From an uncultured Armatimonadota bacterium (GTDB taxonomy: Bacteria; Armatimonadota; Fimbriimonadia; Fimbriimonadales; Fimbriimonadaceae): a DNA stretch of 64,000 bases. The stretch is taken from NCBI GenBank assembly GCA_903927025.1, contig CAIYLG010000048.1, positions 62,001-126,000 of the forward strand. The letters run 5' to 3'. Below the pieces are notes generated by a model. It saw only the letters and a list, made by a program, of their open reading frames with translations, had not been told where the DNA came from and made no database searches. Positions within the stretch are counted from its first letter, which is position 1; each line of letters begins with the position of its first letter. Shown one piece after another: positions 1 to 8,562 of the stretch. The position numbers and the translations under genes are program-made.

Positions 1-642
1 CGGGTCGGCCGAGTTCACAGCGGTATAGGCGACGGCACCCAGGACCTTCATCCGAATCGGAGCAGCCTGCTTAATTGCTTTCTCGATTCCAAGATCGGAT
101 CTCCAGTCGATTCCCTCAAGCGCTACTCGAGCAGCTTCGAGATCTTCAACTGAAACCTGGTTCAAAGCGAGCGCACGGGCGTGCACTTCATCGGTTGCTT
201 CAAATCCCCATGCCATGAGGGCGGCTTCATCGTTGGCGGTGAGAACGAAGCGAGGGTCAGTCTTGGCGATTCTGCGAATCACCTCTTCAACCTTCTCTTC
301 CTCCTCGTGCCGAATGCGGGCAATCTCGGTTACCAGCATGGATACCGACATCGGCGCACCGTAGCGGTAGAGAACGATCGCCATAACTTCGGCGAACGGA
401 CGTCCCTGCCCCTGCAGTCGAGATGCGGGAATCCACTTTCTCTCGTGGTAGGCGAACCGCTCCGGATTGGAGGCGAGCAGCGAGCGTACGGTCGAGAGTC
501 CGATTCCCTCAGGGGAGAGCATGTCTGCCAGCTCACCGAGCTTGACGGCAGACTCCATCTCGCTCAACTTCCCCAGGATGAGGCGATCGACATAGGATCT
601 TGCGAATTCTTCTTCAGGCTTAATTGCGATAGGTTTGGCCAA
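1..642 (-). CDS. Tandem winged-helix-like protein (3' end outside window)
   Basis: The frame is open from a TTG at 642 down to base 1, giving 214 residues of a protein that continues beyond the window. A GAGGA motif lies about 8 bases upstream of the TTG, which decides the start. Two stretches, about residues 22-72 and 77-145, each look like a small winged helix: a helical segment followed by a 'DPRFVLT' or 'NPERFAYHERKW' strand. This resembles HARE-HTH-type modules. I do not recognise the full protein, and a role in DNA binding is inference only. It is divergent from the prepilin-like gene at 770, with about 127 bases for both promoters. Confidence 0.6.
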   Translation of the reverse strand, partial: MAKPIAIKPEEEFARSYVDRLILGKLSEMESAVKLGELADMLSPEGIGLSTVRSLLASNPERFAYHERKWIPASRLQGQGRPFAEVMAIVLYRYGAPMSVSMLVTEIARIRHEEEEKVEEVIRRIAKTDPRFVLTANDEAALMAWGFEATDEVHARALALNQVSVEDLEAARVALEGIDWRSDLGIEKAIKQAAPIRMKVLGAVAYTAVNSADP

Positions 643-769
643 CGGGATTCCTCGTCAGTCCCTGGCGGGACGCAACCACCTATTATGGCAGGGTAGATGC
701 CATCTTTTCCACAAAAAGTAGACCTACAAACTGTCTTAGGTTGTCGTACCATAATGAAATCTCGTTCTC

Positions 770-1468
770 ATGAAGGTTTCTGCCGTGCCATTTGACTCTA
801 GGAAGACCGGTTTCACGCTTGTGGAGCTGCTGACAGTTATTGCGATTTTGGCAATATTGGCCGCGCTGCTCTTTCCAGTATTCGCGAAAGCGAAGTCTGC
901 GGCAAAGAAAACACAGTGCATCAGCAACCTCCGTCAAATCGGAAACGCGATCGTTCTGTATATGAACGATTCAGACGGCATCTTCCCCCACGCACTCGAT
1001 GCGTCAGATAAGTACGACCCTCAGATCTGGGCGCAATTTCCCGACTATGCCGCACAGATCCCGAATATGCCTTTTCTCAAGGACGTCCTCCAGCCGTATC
1101 TAAAGGCTAAGGATGTCTTCCGATGCCCCTCCGATTCAGGAACCACGATTCTGGACAGTCACTTCCCTGATTCGTTCGTTTCTGCGCCGAGCATGTATCT
1201 GACTTACGGTTCAAGCTACTTCTTCAGAACCGAAATTGCGTTTCGCTCTTTTGGCGACGCTTCCTTCCAGCTGCCTACGGAGACGAACGTGATGTTTGAT
1301 GGAGCTGGCCACTGGCACGGAGATGGCCCACCACTGACCATCAACGATGATCCGCAGACGGTTTTTGAACTCCTGCATGGATACCGGTACAACTGTCTCT
1401 TTGGAGACATGCACGTAAAGTCACTGACCTACGACCAGCTTCAGACTGCGTGGGCAACCAAGCTTTAG
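770..1468 (+). CDS. Prepilin-type N-terminal cleavage/methylation domain protein
   Basis: A 232-residue secreted or pilin-like protein. Residues about 14-45 form a type IV prepilin signal: a short basic leader, then G-FTLVELLTVIAILAILAA, cleaved after the glycine by a prepilin peptidase. The Glu five residues after the cleavage site is present. The helix continues into FPVFAKAK, a variant typical of Armatimonadota. The C-terminal part ends with a 'LFGDMHVKSL' motif resembling the H-X9-DG signature of DUF1559-type pseudopilins. Its role is probably in a cell-surface filament or a secreted complex. The stop overlaps the convergent nuclease gene by four bases. A second member lies at 21588-22418. 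Confidence 0.85.
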   Translation: MKVSAVPFDSRKTGFTLVELLTVIAILAILAALLFPVFAKAKSAAKKTQCISNLRQIGNAIVLYMNDSDGIFPHALDASDKYDPQIWAQFPDYAAQIPNMPFLKDVLQPYLKAKDVFRCPSDSGTTILDSHFPDSFVSAPSMYLTYGSSYFFRTEIAFRSFGDASFQLPTETNVMFDGAGHWHGDGPPLTINDDPQTVFELLHGYRYNCLFGDMHVKSLTYDQLQTAWATKL

Positions 1469-2853
1469 TAGATCAGATCAAATTCTTCAGCCTGCTGAGG
1501 AATAACTGTGCTCCAGCCCAACTCTTTTTCGATCTTCGCCTGCAATGCCGCCTGGGCATCGGGCTCACCGTGGACGATGAAGGTTCGTTTCGGCGGAGTC
1601 TTGAAGTAGCTCAGCCATCGCATCATCTCGCTCTGGTCAGCATGGGCAGATAGTGCGTTCACTCTTTCAATCTTCGCTCTCACGTCGACTTCTTGGCCAT
1701 GGATTCTTACAACCGGCGCGCCATCGAGGAGTCGACGCCCAAGCGTTCCTTCAGCCTGGTAACCCGTGAAGAGAACGATTGTGGATGGGTCAGGCATCCG
1801 ATGCATCAAGTGGTGGGTGACCCTTCCACCGTTTGCCATGCCGCTGCCGCTGATGATCACCATGGGCCCCTTACGGGAATTGAGTGCCTTGGAGGTTTCG
1901 CGATCTCGAACAAAATTGATGCCAGCCGGCTCTAGCTCACTCCTGCCGTCCTGGACCGATTCCCGCATTTCATCGTCAATGTCTTCAGGCGAATCGGCAT
2001 ACACCCTCGTCACCGAGACGGCCATCGGCGAGTCGATGTATATCGGAATCCGCGGCATCCTACCCTCGTTCTGAAGAACTCGGAAGTAGTAGAGCAGCTC
2101 CTGGGTGCGCCCAATCGCAAAGGATGGAATAACGAGAGTTCCCCCTGTCTCAAACACCGTTCTGAGCACCTCTTCAATCTTTGCGAGGGGATCCTCATGC
2201 GAGTGAATCCTGTCGCCATAGGTGCTTTCAATGACCAAGTAGTCGGCCGACTCCATCACGGTTGGATCCTTAATGATCGGGGTGTTGTATCGTCCCAGGT
2301 CTCCTGACATGAGGATGTTGCCGCTGTCCTTGAACGTGATCATCGCAAACGCAGATCCAAGAATGTGGCCAGCGGGAGAGAAGGTAAACGATGCGCCGCC
2401 AGGAAGTTCATGGGGATTGCCGTAGTGAACCGATTTGAAATACTTCAGCGACTCGTAGGCATCCTTCTCGGTGTACAGCGGTAGCGCCGGTCTATGTTGG
2501 GTGAGCTTATGCTTGTTGGCAAAGTGAGCATCTTCTTCCTGGATGCGTCCGCTGTCTGGCAGGGAAATTCTGCAAAGCTCAATCGTGGCGGGGGTTGCAT
2601 AGATCGGCCCTCTGAAACCTTGAGCGACAAGGCGGGGCAATAGCCCGATGTGATCGGCATGGGCGTGGGTGATGACCACCGCGTCCAATTCGTGGGGAGG
2701 GAGCGGAAATTCTTCCCAGTTGCGCTCGCGCAGATGCTTGTTGCCCTGGAAGAGTCCGCAGTCGACGAGAACCTTTTTGCTTCCAATCGTGAGAAGGTGG
2801 CGGGAGCCCGTCACGGTCTCGGCTGCTCCATAGAAGCCGATGCTTTGTGCCAT
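1465..2853 (-). CDS. MBL-fold beta-CASP RNA-processing exonuclease/endonuclease
   Basis: This 462-residue protein is a metallo-beta-lactamase-fold hydrolase of the beta-CASP group (CPSF73/YSH1-like bacterial RNases). The zinc-binding HAHADH motif is at about residues 63-68. A beta-CASP insert spans roughly 180-360. The C-terminal RMMBL segment carries 'LSAHAD' near residue 408. The likely role is cytoplasmic RNA cleavage or 5'-3' trimming. The exact substrate cannot be read from the sequence. It is a single gene convergent with the prepilin-like gene; the ATG at 2853 begins a clean MBL N-terminus. Confidence 0.88.
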   Translation of the reverse strand: MAQSIGFYGAAETVTGSRHLLTIGSKKVLVDCGLFQGNKHLRERNWEEFPLPPHELDAVVITHAHADHIGLLPRLVAQGFRGPIYATPATIELCRISLPDSGRIQEEDAHFANKHKLTQHRPALPLYTEKDAYESLKYFKSVHYGNPHELPGGASFTFSPAGHILGSAFAMITFKDSGNILMSGDLGRYNTPIIKDPTVMESADYLVIESTYGDRIHSHEDPLAKIEEVLRTVFETGGTLVIPSFAIGRTQELLYYFRVLQNEGRMPRIPIYIDSPMAVSVTRVYADSPEDIDDEMRESVQDGRSELEPAGINFVRDRETSKALNSRKGPMVIISGSGMANGGRVTHHLMHRMPDPSTIVLFTGYQAEGTLGRRLLDGAPVVRIHGQEVDVRAKIERVNALSAHADQSEMMRWLSYFKTPPKRTFIVHGEPDAQAALQAKIEKELGWSTVIPQQAEEFDLIY

Positions 2854-2910
2854 ATCGCCAGTATACGATTAAGGAATCTTCTCGGTTGTGAGGTTAGTTC
2901 CTATAGCAGT

Positions 2911-2940
2911 TTGACTTCAAGGGGCAGCCTTTCGCATAAT
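2911..2940 (+). promoter_or_regulatory. Sigma-70-type promoter for the isocitrate dehydrogenase locus
   Basis: A TTGACT box (2911-2916) and a CATAAT box (2935-2940) are separated by 18 bases. Both are close to the -35 and -10 consensus. They lie 41 bases upstream of the first ATG of the two-gene isocitrate dehydrogenase unit. This is a sequence match only. Confidence 0.55.
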
Positions 2941-2980
2941 CCAAATTGGCATCCACGAGACCGCTAAGGACTAAAAACTG

Positions 2981-3283
2981 ATGATGACTCTGCATGGGGT
3001 GGACGTATACCTACGAACCCCTGAAATTCCGGATATTCCGAAGACGTACGGCGCCTTCACTCTTCAAATGATCTCTAACCGAGGCAGCCGGGTTTATCCA
3101 CCCCCCACACCTGAAATGGAGCTGAGCGACTGGCAGCAGTGCCGCTACCTCAGCGATGCCGAAGTCACCGACGCACAGATCGATGAACTGGTTGGACACC
3201 TCTCCAGCCTGGGATGGCAATGGACCAAGTGCCAGAAGCTGTTCAAGATCGACGGCGACAACGCATTCAGCCAACCGTACTAG
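2981..3283 (+). CDS. Stand-alone isocitrate dehydrogenase C-terminal domain protein
   Basis: A 100-residue protein preceded by AAGGA about 10 bases before the ATG. The segments GVDVYL (about 6-11), 'LQMISNRGSRVYPP' (about 28-41), 'CRYLSD...VT' and 'KLFKIDGDNAFS' match the layout of the small C-terminal domain that is fused to the catalytic domain in Thermus- and Rickettsia-type NADP isocitrate dehydrogenases. I compared these from memory. Here the domain is a separate gene, 31 bases before the dehydrogenase gene, which lacks it. It probably binds the catalytic subunit, as an accessory or oligomerisation module. That interaction is inference. A second in-frame ATG lies at 2984. Confidence 0.7.
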   Translation: MMTLHGVDVYLRTPEIPDIPKTYGAFTLQMISNRGSRVYPPPTPEMELSDWQQCRYLSDAEVTDAQIDELVGHLSSLGWQWTKCQKLFKIDGDNAFSQPY

Positions 3284-3314
3284 ACCCCGGCTAAGAGAGC
3301 CCAAGAGAGAAGAA

Positions 3315-4313
3315 ATGGCACATAAAGTTTGTTTAATTCGAGGAGACGGCGTCGGACCAGAACTGGTCGCTGGCGTCGAAGTGATCTTCAAGGCCGCTAA
3401 GGTAGACATCGACTGGATCGATGTCGAAGCTGGTCTCAAGTGCGTCGAGGCTGGCAAGCCGATCGTTCCAGAAGAGACCGTTGCCAAGATCAAAGAGATC
3501 GGCGTTGGCCTTAAAGCTCCTATGACGACCCCAATCGGCAAGGGATCGGTGAGCCCGAACGTTACGCTCCGCAAGAAGCTGAACCTTTACGCATGCGTCC
3601 GCCCCGTGCGATCGCTGCCCGGCGTTGTAACTCCGTTCACGAATCTTGACATCGTTATTTTCCGTGAGAACACCGAAGACCTGTACACCCAGATCGAGTA
3701 CATGGCCACCGAGACGGTTGCTCACAGCGTGAAGATTATCAGCGAGCAGGCCAGTGAGCAGATCTGCCGAGCCGCTTTTGAGTACGCCCGAGCCAACGGT
3801 CGAAAGAAGGTTGTTGGCGTCCACAAAGCCAACATCATGAAGATCGGCGACGGCCTGTTCCTTCGCACCTTCAAGCGAGTTGCGGCGGAATATCCAGACA
3901 TTGAGAGCTGGGACAACATCGTGGACAACCAGTGCATGCAGCTGGTGACCAAGTGGAACATCTACGACATGCTCGTCATGCCCAACCTGTACGGCGACAT
4001 CGTTTCCGACCTCGCTGCTGGAATGATGGGTGGTCTCGGTGTGGCACCTGGTGCCAACTATGGCAAGAATTGCGCGCTGTTTGAAGCCGTGCACGGTTCT
4101 GCTCCTAAGTACACCGGCATGAACAAGGTGAACCCCACCGCGCTTCTTCTATCGGCAACCCTGATGCTAGATCACCTCGGCGAGCACGAGGCACGAGTGA
4201 ACATCGAAGGCGCCCTCGAAGCAACCCTTGGCAAGGGAATCAAAACCTACGACCTCGGCGGCACCGCCACCACTTCCGGTTTCTCGGAAGCGGTTGCGAG
4301 CGAGTTGAAGTAA
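3315..4313 (+). CDS. icd: Isocitrate/isopropylmalate dehydrogenase family, probably isocitrate dehydrogenase
   Basis: A 332-residue catalytic protein that converts isocitrate to 2-oxoglutarate in the TCA cycle, if the assignment holds. Seen: 'LIRGDGVGPE' at the N-terminus, 'TTPIGKG..S.NV.LRK', 'IFRENTEDLY' and 'NLYGDIVSDLAAG', followed by 'FEAVHGSAP'. The Rickettsia/Thermus isocitrate dehydrogenases share the 'RENxEDLY' and 'TTP.GKG' patterns. Isopropylmalate dehydrogenase remains possible, but the preceding isocitrate-dehydrogenase C-terminal-domain gene argues for isocitrate. The frame opens further upstream; I chose ATG 3315 because AGAGAGAAGA lies directly before it and homology begins there. 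The protein ends at the catalytic domain. Confidence 0.87.
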   Translation: MAHKVCLIRGDGVGPELVAGVEVIFKAAKVDIDWIDVEAGLKCVEAGKPIVPEETVAKIKEIGVGLKAPMTTPIGKGSVSPNVTLRKKLNLYACVRPVRSLPGVVTPFTNLDIVIFRENTEDLYTQIEYMATETVAHSVKIISEQASEQICRAAFEYARANGRKKVVGVHKANIMKIGDGLFLRTFKRVAAEYPDIESWDNIVDNQCMQLVTKWNIYDMLVMPNLYGDIVSDLAAGMMGGLGVAPGANYGKNCALFEAVHGSAPKYTGMNKVNPTALLLSATLMLDHLGEHEARVNIEGALEATLGKGIKTYDLGGTATTSGFSEAVASELK

Positions 4314-4323
4314 GCCTCCAATC

Positions 4324-4358
4324 AAAAAGCCCCCGGCCAATTTGGCCGGGGGCTTTTT
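4324..4358. terminator. Bidirectional intrinsic terminator after icd
   Basis: A perfect hairpin with an A5 tract, GCCCCCGGCC arm, short AT loop, complementary arm and T5 tract. It sits between the convergent icd gene and the gene ending at 4382, so it can serve both strands. Confidence 0.9.
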
Positions 4359-4381
4359 GCGTTAATGGTTCGACTTTGAGA

Positions 4382-5017
4382 TCAGGCGTTTGATGCATCG
4401 GCCAATTGAGCCGCAAACTCAGAAAGCGGGATGACGCCCGGAGGAGCCACGAGCGTTGATTCGAAGGAAAGCTCCCCGAGCCGAGTCATCACGAGGTACT
4501 CGCCGAGGATGTGGTCCAAGAAGATGAACCCGAGTTCCGCGACGGTATTCGGTGGGCAACCCGCGGGTGTCGGAACATACACTTTGAGATCGATCAATCC
4601 CTCTCGGTTCGGGCTAGGTGCAACCTGAACCGTCGTCGCATCGATGGATTCGCCACTGGCTGCCAACTTAGCTGAGAAGTCCGCAGTGGGTTGCTTGAAT
4701 GCGACTATTTTCCAACCATCCATTTGCGGCGCGGCGGTGACAAAGTCCTGAACCGCAGGAATGTTCTTTCGGATGCCTCCGGCGCTGACCTCGAACGACC
4801 GCACTTGGTCAGCACCGATACCCATTCCCCACGCCAGTTCAGAGTTGACTTGCCTGACCATCTTGCCGATTTTTGCTACTGCTGAACTGGCGCTGGGAGA
4901 CTCACCCAGCGCGGTAGATAGCGTTTGCTGGCCTTCCGCACTCTGAAACCACGTCCAGAATTCCTCAGCGCCAAAGGCAGACTTCCCGCCCCACGTCAAT
5001 TTCGACAATAAGCCCAT
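4382..5017 (-). CDS. Hypothetical protein
   Basis: About 211 residues from ATG 5017, which has GAGAG just upstream; an upstream in-frame start at 5056 would add 13 residues. The N-terminus 'MGLLSKLTWGGKSAFGAEEFWTWFQ' is followed by an alpha/beta domain with alternating conserved tryptophans and glycines ('GWKIVAFKQP', 'VPTPAGCPPN', 'LGFIFLDHILGEY'). No signal peptide or membrane helix is visible, so it is probably cytoplasmic. I do not recognise the family. It stands alone, convergent with icd. Confidence 0.7.
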   Translation of the reverse strand: MGLLSKLTWGGKSAFGAEEFWTWFQSAEGQQTLSTALGESPSASSAVAKIGKMVRQVNSELAWGMGIGADQVRSFEVSAGGIRKNIPAVQDFVTAAPQMDGWKIVAFKQPTADFSAKLAASGESIDATTVQVAPSPNREGLIDLKVYVPTPAGCPPNTVAELGFIFLDHILGEYLVMTRLGELSFESTLVAPPGVIPLSEFAAQLADASNA

Positions 5018-5458
5018 TTGTCTCTCATCATACAGTCGAATTACCGGGAGTCGCAACGGCGATCATCAACATGCAGAAACCACCCCTTTGGGGTTTATGC
5101 CCGGGAAAGCCGGAGTGTTTGGCGAAGGAGCGAATTCGATTGACCTTGAAACCCGCCGAAACTGGGCGGACGGGCCCCCAAAGGGGGCGTTTCTGCGAAG
5201 CAAAGGGATGCACTCGTGAAACGAGGGCTTCCCTGGGAATCGCGTTGCACCTCTGATATCAACCGCAACGCGGTTGTTTCTCCGGAAAGGCGTATGGACA
5301 TCCGGTTCATCACATGCACCCACCATGGGTAGCAAATTCAAGGTTCCCAGAGAAACAGCAACGTTGGTGCTGGATATCCTTATCGACTTGTACAACCAGG
5401 GTGGATGCCAAAGGCGTCGACCCTTCGCTCCGCAGCAATTGCCCCTTTGGAGTATCTG
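5018..5458. other. Gene-free GC-rich stretch with small inverted repeats
   Basis: No convincing gene is seen. Several short perfect hairpins occur: ACCCC-TTT-GGGGT (5082-5094), GCCCCC-AAA-GGGGGC (5174-5188) and an AACCGC/GCGGTT pair near 5259-5273. Short open frames on both strands have low-complexity composition and no ribosome binding site. It may be intergenic repeat DNA typical of the genome. Confidence 0.4.
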
Positions 5459-7723
5459 CTATCGCACGACGACGGCTGTGAATACCTTCTCTGCTGGTGC
5501 CAAACATTCCGACTCGGTACACGCTTGGTAACTCACCACCATCTCGAATTCAATGCCACTTTCGCCGGATGGGAGCTGAACCGAGAACACGATTTCGATA
5601 TTCCCGGTGTACTGCTCATCCACCGACGGCGGATAGCTGATTTCGGCTTTGGCGCCTTGGACCTGAATCTTCGTTGGCGTTAGCCAGCGTGCTGGCGGCG
5701 TGTTCGAGTTGATGTGGAAGCCTTCCGGAATGGCGATCGAGATAATTCCATTTCCAACGCCGCTGGCGTTTGCCTGAATTTCCCTCGCTGAAATCTTTAC
5801 GATAACGTCCGCGCTGAGCTTGGTAGGCACTGGAGCCGCGGATGCCACCGTCGCGGGGACTTCAATGACCGGTGCTTCGGCGGCAGAAGCCCCTTCTGAT
5901 TCGGGGTCAACCCCTTCGTACAGCAGGGCAATCGCCGCGGTATAGAGCGCTTCTGTGGCTTGCGGCGCCCTCGCCATCCATCCCTTTAGGCTCTGCAGAC
6001 TCTTGAGCGCACGACCACGGTCGCCCAGTTGGTGCAGACATCGAATCGCAATCGCGTTGGCGCTTGGTGTTGGCTGGTCAAAGACTGGCTTGGTTCGGCC
6101 GAATAGTTGCTCATGATCCGAGGAGGTGGCAAAGAATCCTCCGTTTTCCTCATCGTAAAACTTCGTGATCATCTCTCGGCAAAGCCGAACGGCCTGCCCG
6201 ATAAGCGCCTCGGTGGGAATCCCCTGTTGGGGGAGTTCGCCTTGCTGCTCTAGGTAGGAAACACACACCGCTAGCTTGAGAATGCCCTGAGTGAGGTAGG
6301 CGTAGTCGTCCAGGTACCCATATCCGCTCCCCGATCCCTGGGAGATAAGGTGCGGGAGGTGACCCAGCGACTTTTCGGCAGCCAAGATGCCTACCAACGC
6401 GTTCTGCGCCAACGGCCACATTCCAGCATCTGCGAGTGCTCCAATCGTCAAACCGTTCCAAGAGACAAGTGCCTTGTCGTCTAGGCCGGGAGCCACGCGC
6501 GTTTCGCGCTGGACTCGAAGCATCTCCAGTTCCTGCTCGAACTGGCCGGCGAGGTCCTCTTTGAGGTGAAGGATATTCACACCGGTCTTGAGACCGGTAG
6601 CTTCGTCTTCAAAATTTCCGTCGGCTGTGACCTGGAAGGCATCCATGAACACCGGCGCATGGTGTTTGATCAGCGCCTCGACTTCGTCCGCGCGCCATGT
6701 GTAGAACTTCCCTTCTTCCCCTTCGCTGTCAGCATCCTGAGCCGAATAGAACACCGACTGCTCGCTCAACATCTCTCGCATCAGCCAGTCGATGATGCTC
6801 TGAGCGGCGCGAGCGAACATCTGGGCAAGGGTTGGCTCAATTTCCGCAGCCATCCCCGCCGCCTGAGCAAGGTTGCCAAGGATCAGGGCGTTGTCATACA
6901 ACATCTTCTCAAAGTGAGGAAGAAGCCATTTCTCATCGGTGGAGTAGCGATGGAATCCGCCACCCACGTGATCGTGAATTCCGCCGAGAACCATCGCACG
7001 GAGCGTAAAGAGAGCCATGCTGATCGCCGCTTCCTGAAGGTCCGGCTCCGGGCTTGGGAGCATCGCGTAGCGCAACAGAAACTCAATCGCGGTGTGAGGC
7101 GGGAATTTCGGTGCCGCGCCAAAACCACCATTGAGCTGGTCAAAGCTTTCCGCCAGTGACTGAACCGCGATATCGAGAAATGCCTTGTTGAGTTCAACAT
7201 CAGCTTCTGGGGCAGGCGCTGTGAGTGCTTCCTCAAGCGCAGCCGAGATCTGCGTCGCAGACTCCTCAATGTCCTTTCGGCGTGATTTCCACACGGTTGC
7301 GAGTTGGCCAACCACCGTTAGAAATCCAGGGTGTCCCTCTCGGTCCTCTTTCGGCCAATAGGTACCAGTGAAGAAGGGCCGTCGGTCTGGCGTCATAAAG
7401 ACGCTCATCGGCCAGCCGCCTCGCTGACTCATCAGCTGCACAGCGGTCATATAGACTTCATCAACGTCAGGGCGCTCTTCGCGGTCCACCTTGATGCACA
7501 CGAACTCCGCATTCAGCAGATTGGCCACCTCTGCGTCCTCGAAAGACTCATGGGCCATCACGTGGCACCAGTGACAGGAGGAGTAACCAACGCTCAAGAA
7601 GATCGGGCGATCTAGCTTGCGCGCAAGCTCAAATGCCTCGTCTCCCCAGGGATACCAATCAACGGGATTGTCCTGATGCTGTTTTAAGTAAGGAGACGCG
7701 GAAGACGCAAGTCGATTCGGCAC
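5459..7723 (-). CDS. YyaL/DUF255 thioredoxin-domain protein with DsbD-like C-terminal domain
   Basis: A 754-residue protein of the YyaL/SPATA20 family. The N-terminal thioredoxin-like domain (about 1-180) has the typical 'NPVDWYPWG' and 'GYSSCHWCHVM', with the CHWC redox motif at about residues 50-53. A long alpha/alpha-barrel region resembling the six-hairpin glycosidase fold follows (about 200-610). The last 120 residues are unlike standard YyaL proteins. They form a beta-sandwich resembling the DsbD N-terminal domain, ending in 'YQACTESECLAP' with a spaced cysteine pair. No signal peptide is seen, which is odd for a DsbD-like module. The start is GTG 7723. The biochemical role of the family is unsettled. 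Confidence 0.88.
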   Translation of the reverse strand: MPNRLASSASPYLKQHQDNPVDWYPWGDEAFELARKLDRPIFLSVGYSSCHWCHVMAHESFEDAEVANLLNAEFVCIKVDREERPDVDEVYMTAVQLMSQRGGWPMSVFMTPDRRPFFTGTYWPKEDREGHPGFLTVVGQLATVWKSRRKDIEESATQISAALEEALTAPAPEADVELNKAFLDIAVQSLAESFDQLNGGFGAAPKFPPHTAIEFLLRYAMLPSPEPDLQEAAISMALFTLRAMVLGGIHDHVGGGFHRYSTDEKWLLPHFEKMLYDNALILGNLAQAAGMAAEIEPTLAQMFARAAQSIIDWLMREMLSEQSVFYSAQDADSEGEEGKFYTWRADEVEALIKHHAPVFMDAFQVTADGNFEDEATGLKTGVNILHLKEDLAGQFEQELEMLRVQRETRVAPGLDDKALVSWNGLTIGALADAGMWPLAQNALVGILAAEKSLGHLPHLISQGSGSGYGYLDDYAYLTQGILKLAVCVSYLEQQGELPQQGIPTEALIGQAVRLCREMITKFYDEENGGFFATSSDHEQLFGRTKPVFDQPTPSANAIAIRCLHQLGDRGRALKSLQSLKGWMARAPQATEALYTAAIALLYEGVDPESEGASAAEAPVIEVPATVASAAPVPTKLSADVIVKISAREIQANASGVGNGIISIAIPEGFHINSNTPPARWLTPTKIQVQGAKAEISYPPSVDEQYTGNIEIVFSVQLPSGESGIEFEMVVSYQACTESECLAPAEKVFTAVVVR

Positions 7724-7858
7724 GTACCAGTTTAGCGCCCTGGGACAATGTGGGAACGCAGCACGGTTGTTAGGATTTCGGAAAGAGTGTTCATTGATAG
7801 ATTCCTTACCTATGGGTGTAACCCGTTCACACCATTTCCAGTAATACTGGGAAAAGCT

Positions 7859-8506
7859 GTGTACTTACTGCTGCTGCTTGTTGGATCGCTTGGATTCCTC
7901 GCAATGACGCTGCTTGGTTTTATGCATGGCGGGGGAGCCCGCATGCACCATGCCGCGGTTGGTCACGCCCACGCTGGCTCACATACCGGAGGTGCCCACG
8001 CTGGAACCCACTCGGGCAGCCATTCCGGTGGACGCACATCAGCTCCTTCAGGCAAATCGTCTGGGGGCAGATCGCGGAACTTCCCTGCTTGGCTGATGAT
8101 CTCTCCCATGGATATCTTCGCTTTCTCGCTGGGAGCGGGAGCGGCAGGGCAAATATTCCAGCACATCGTCGGCGCCTCGCTTCTGCCGTTGATCGCTATC
8201 ATCGGTGCGCTCGCCTTCAACCTGGGACTCGTCAAGCCGATGATGTCCTTTATGATGAAGTTCGTCTCCAAGCCGAGCGATGGACTGGAAAGCGTTGTGG
8301 CCCACACCGCTGAAGCGGTGACTCGATTTGACTCCTCAGGACGTGGCCTCGTGCGAATTACGCTCGACGGCCAGGTCATTCAAATTCTGGCTATGCTGGA
8401 AGACGCCGATATCCACCACGGCGTTATCGTTAACAAAGGCGACGAGGTGGTCGTCGTCGAAGTCGACGCGGCTAAGAATGTATGCCGCGTTTCTAAGGAG
8501 CTGTAG
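7859..8506 (+). CDS. NfeD-like membrane protein with His/Gly/Ser-rich segment
   Basis: About 215 residues from GTG 7859, which has GGGAAAA upstream and directly precedes a hydrophobic helix; the frame stays open to 7748, so a longer form is possible. Order: membrane helix (about 1-22), a segment of about 55 residues rich in His, Gly and Ser, two close membrane helices (about 78-125), then a C-terminal OB-fold-like beta domain (about 130-215). NfeD proteins are encoded next to flotillins and are thought to work with them in membrane microdomains. The next gene is a flotillin, 56 bases on. The His-rich segment could bind metal, which is speculation. Confidence 0.7.
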   Translation: MYLLLLLVGSLGFLAMTLLGFMHGGGARMHHAAVGHAHAGSHTGGAHAGTHSGSHSGGRTSAPSGKSSGGRSRNFPAWLMISPMDIFAFSLGAGAAGQIFQHIVGASLLPLIAIIGALAFNLGLVKPMMSFMMKFVSKPSDGLESVVAHTAEAVTRFDSSGRGLVRITLDGQVIQILAMLEDADIHHGVIVNKGDEVVVVEVDAAKNVCRVSKEL

Positions 8507-8562
8507 AACGCACTCCGCGCATTCATCTTCTCGCAGACCCTCAAATCGGGGGGAGCAAACCC

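Noticed and set aside
3333-4094. A 253-codon antisense frame in the isocitrate dehydrogenase gene
   Set aside because: A shadow of the conserved gene, with no start signal or family.
5018-5458. Insertion-sequence remnant
   Set aside because: Only short internal hairpins were found; no terminal inverted repeats, target duplication or transposase-like residues.
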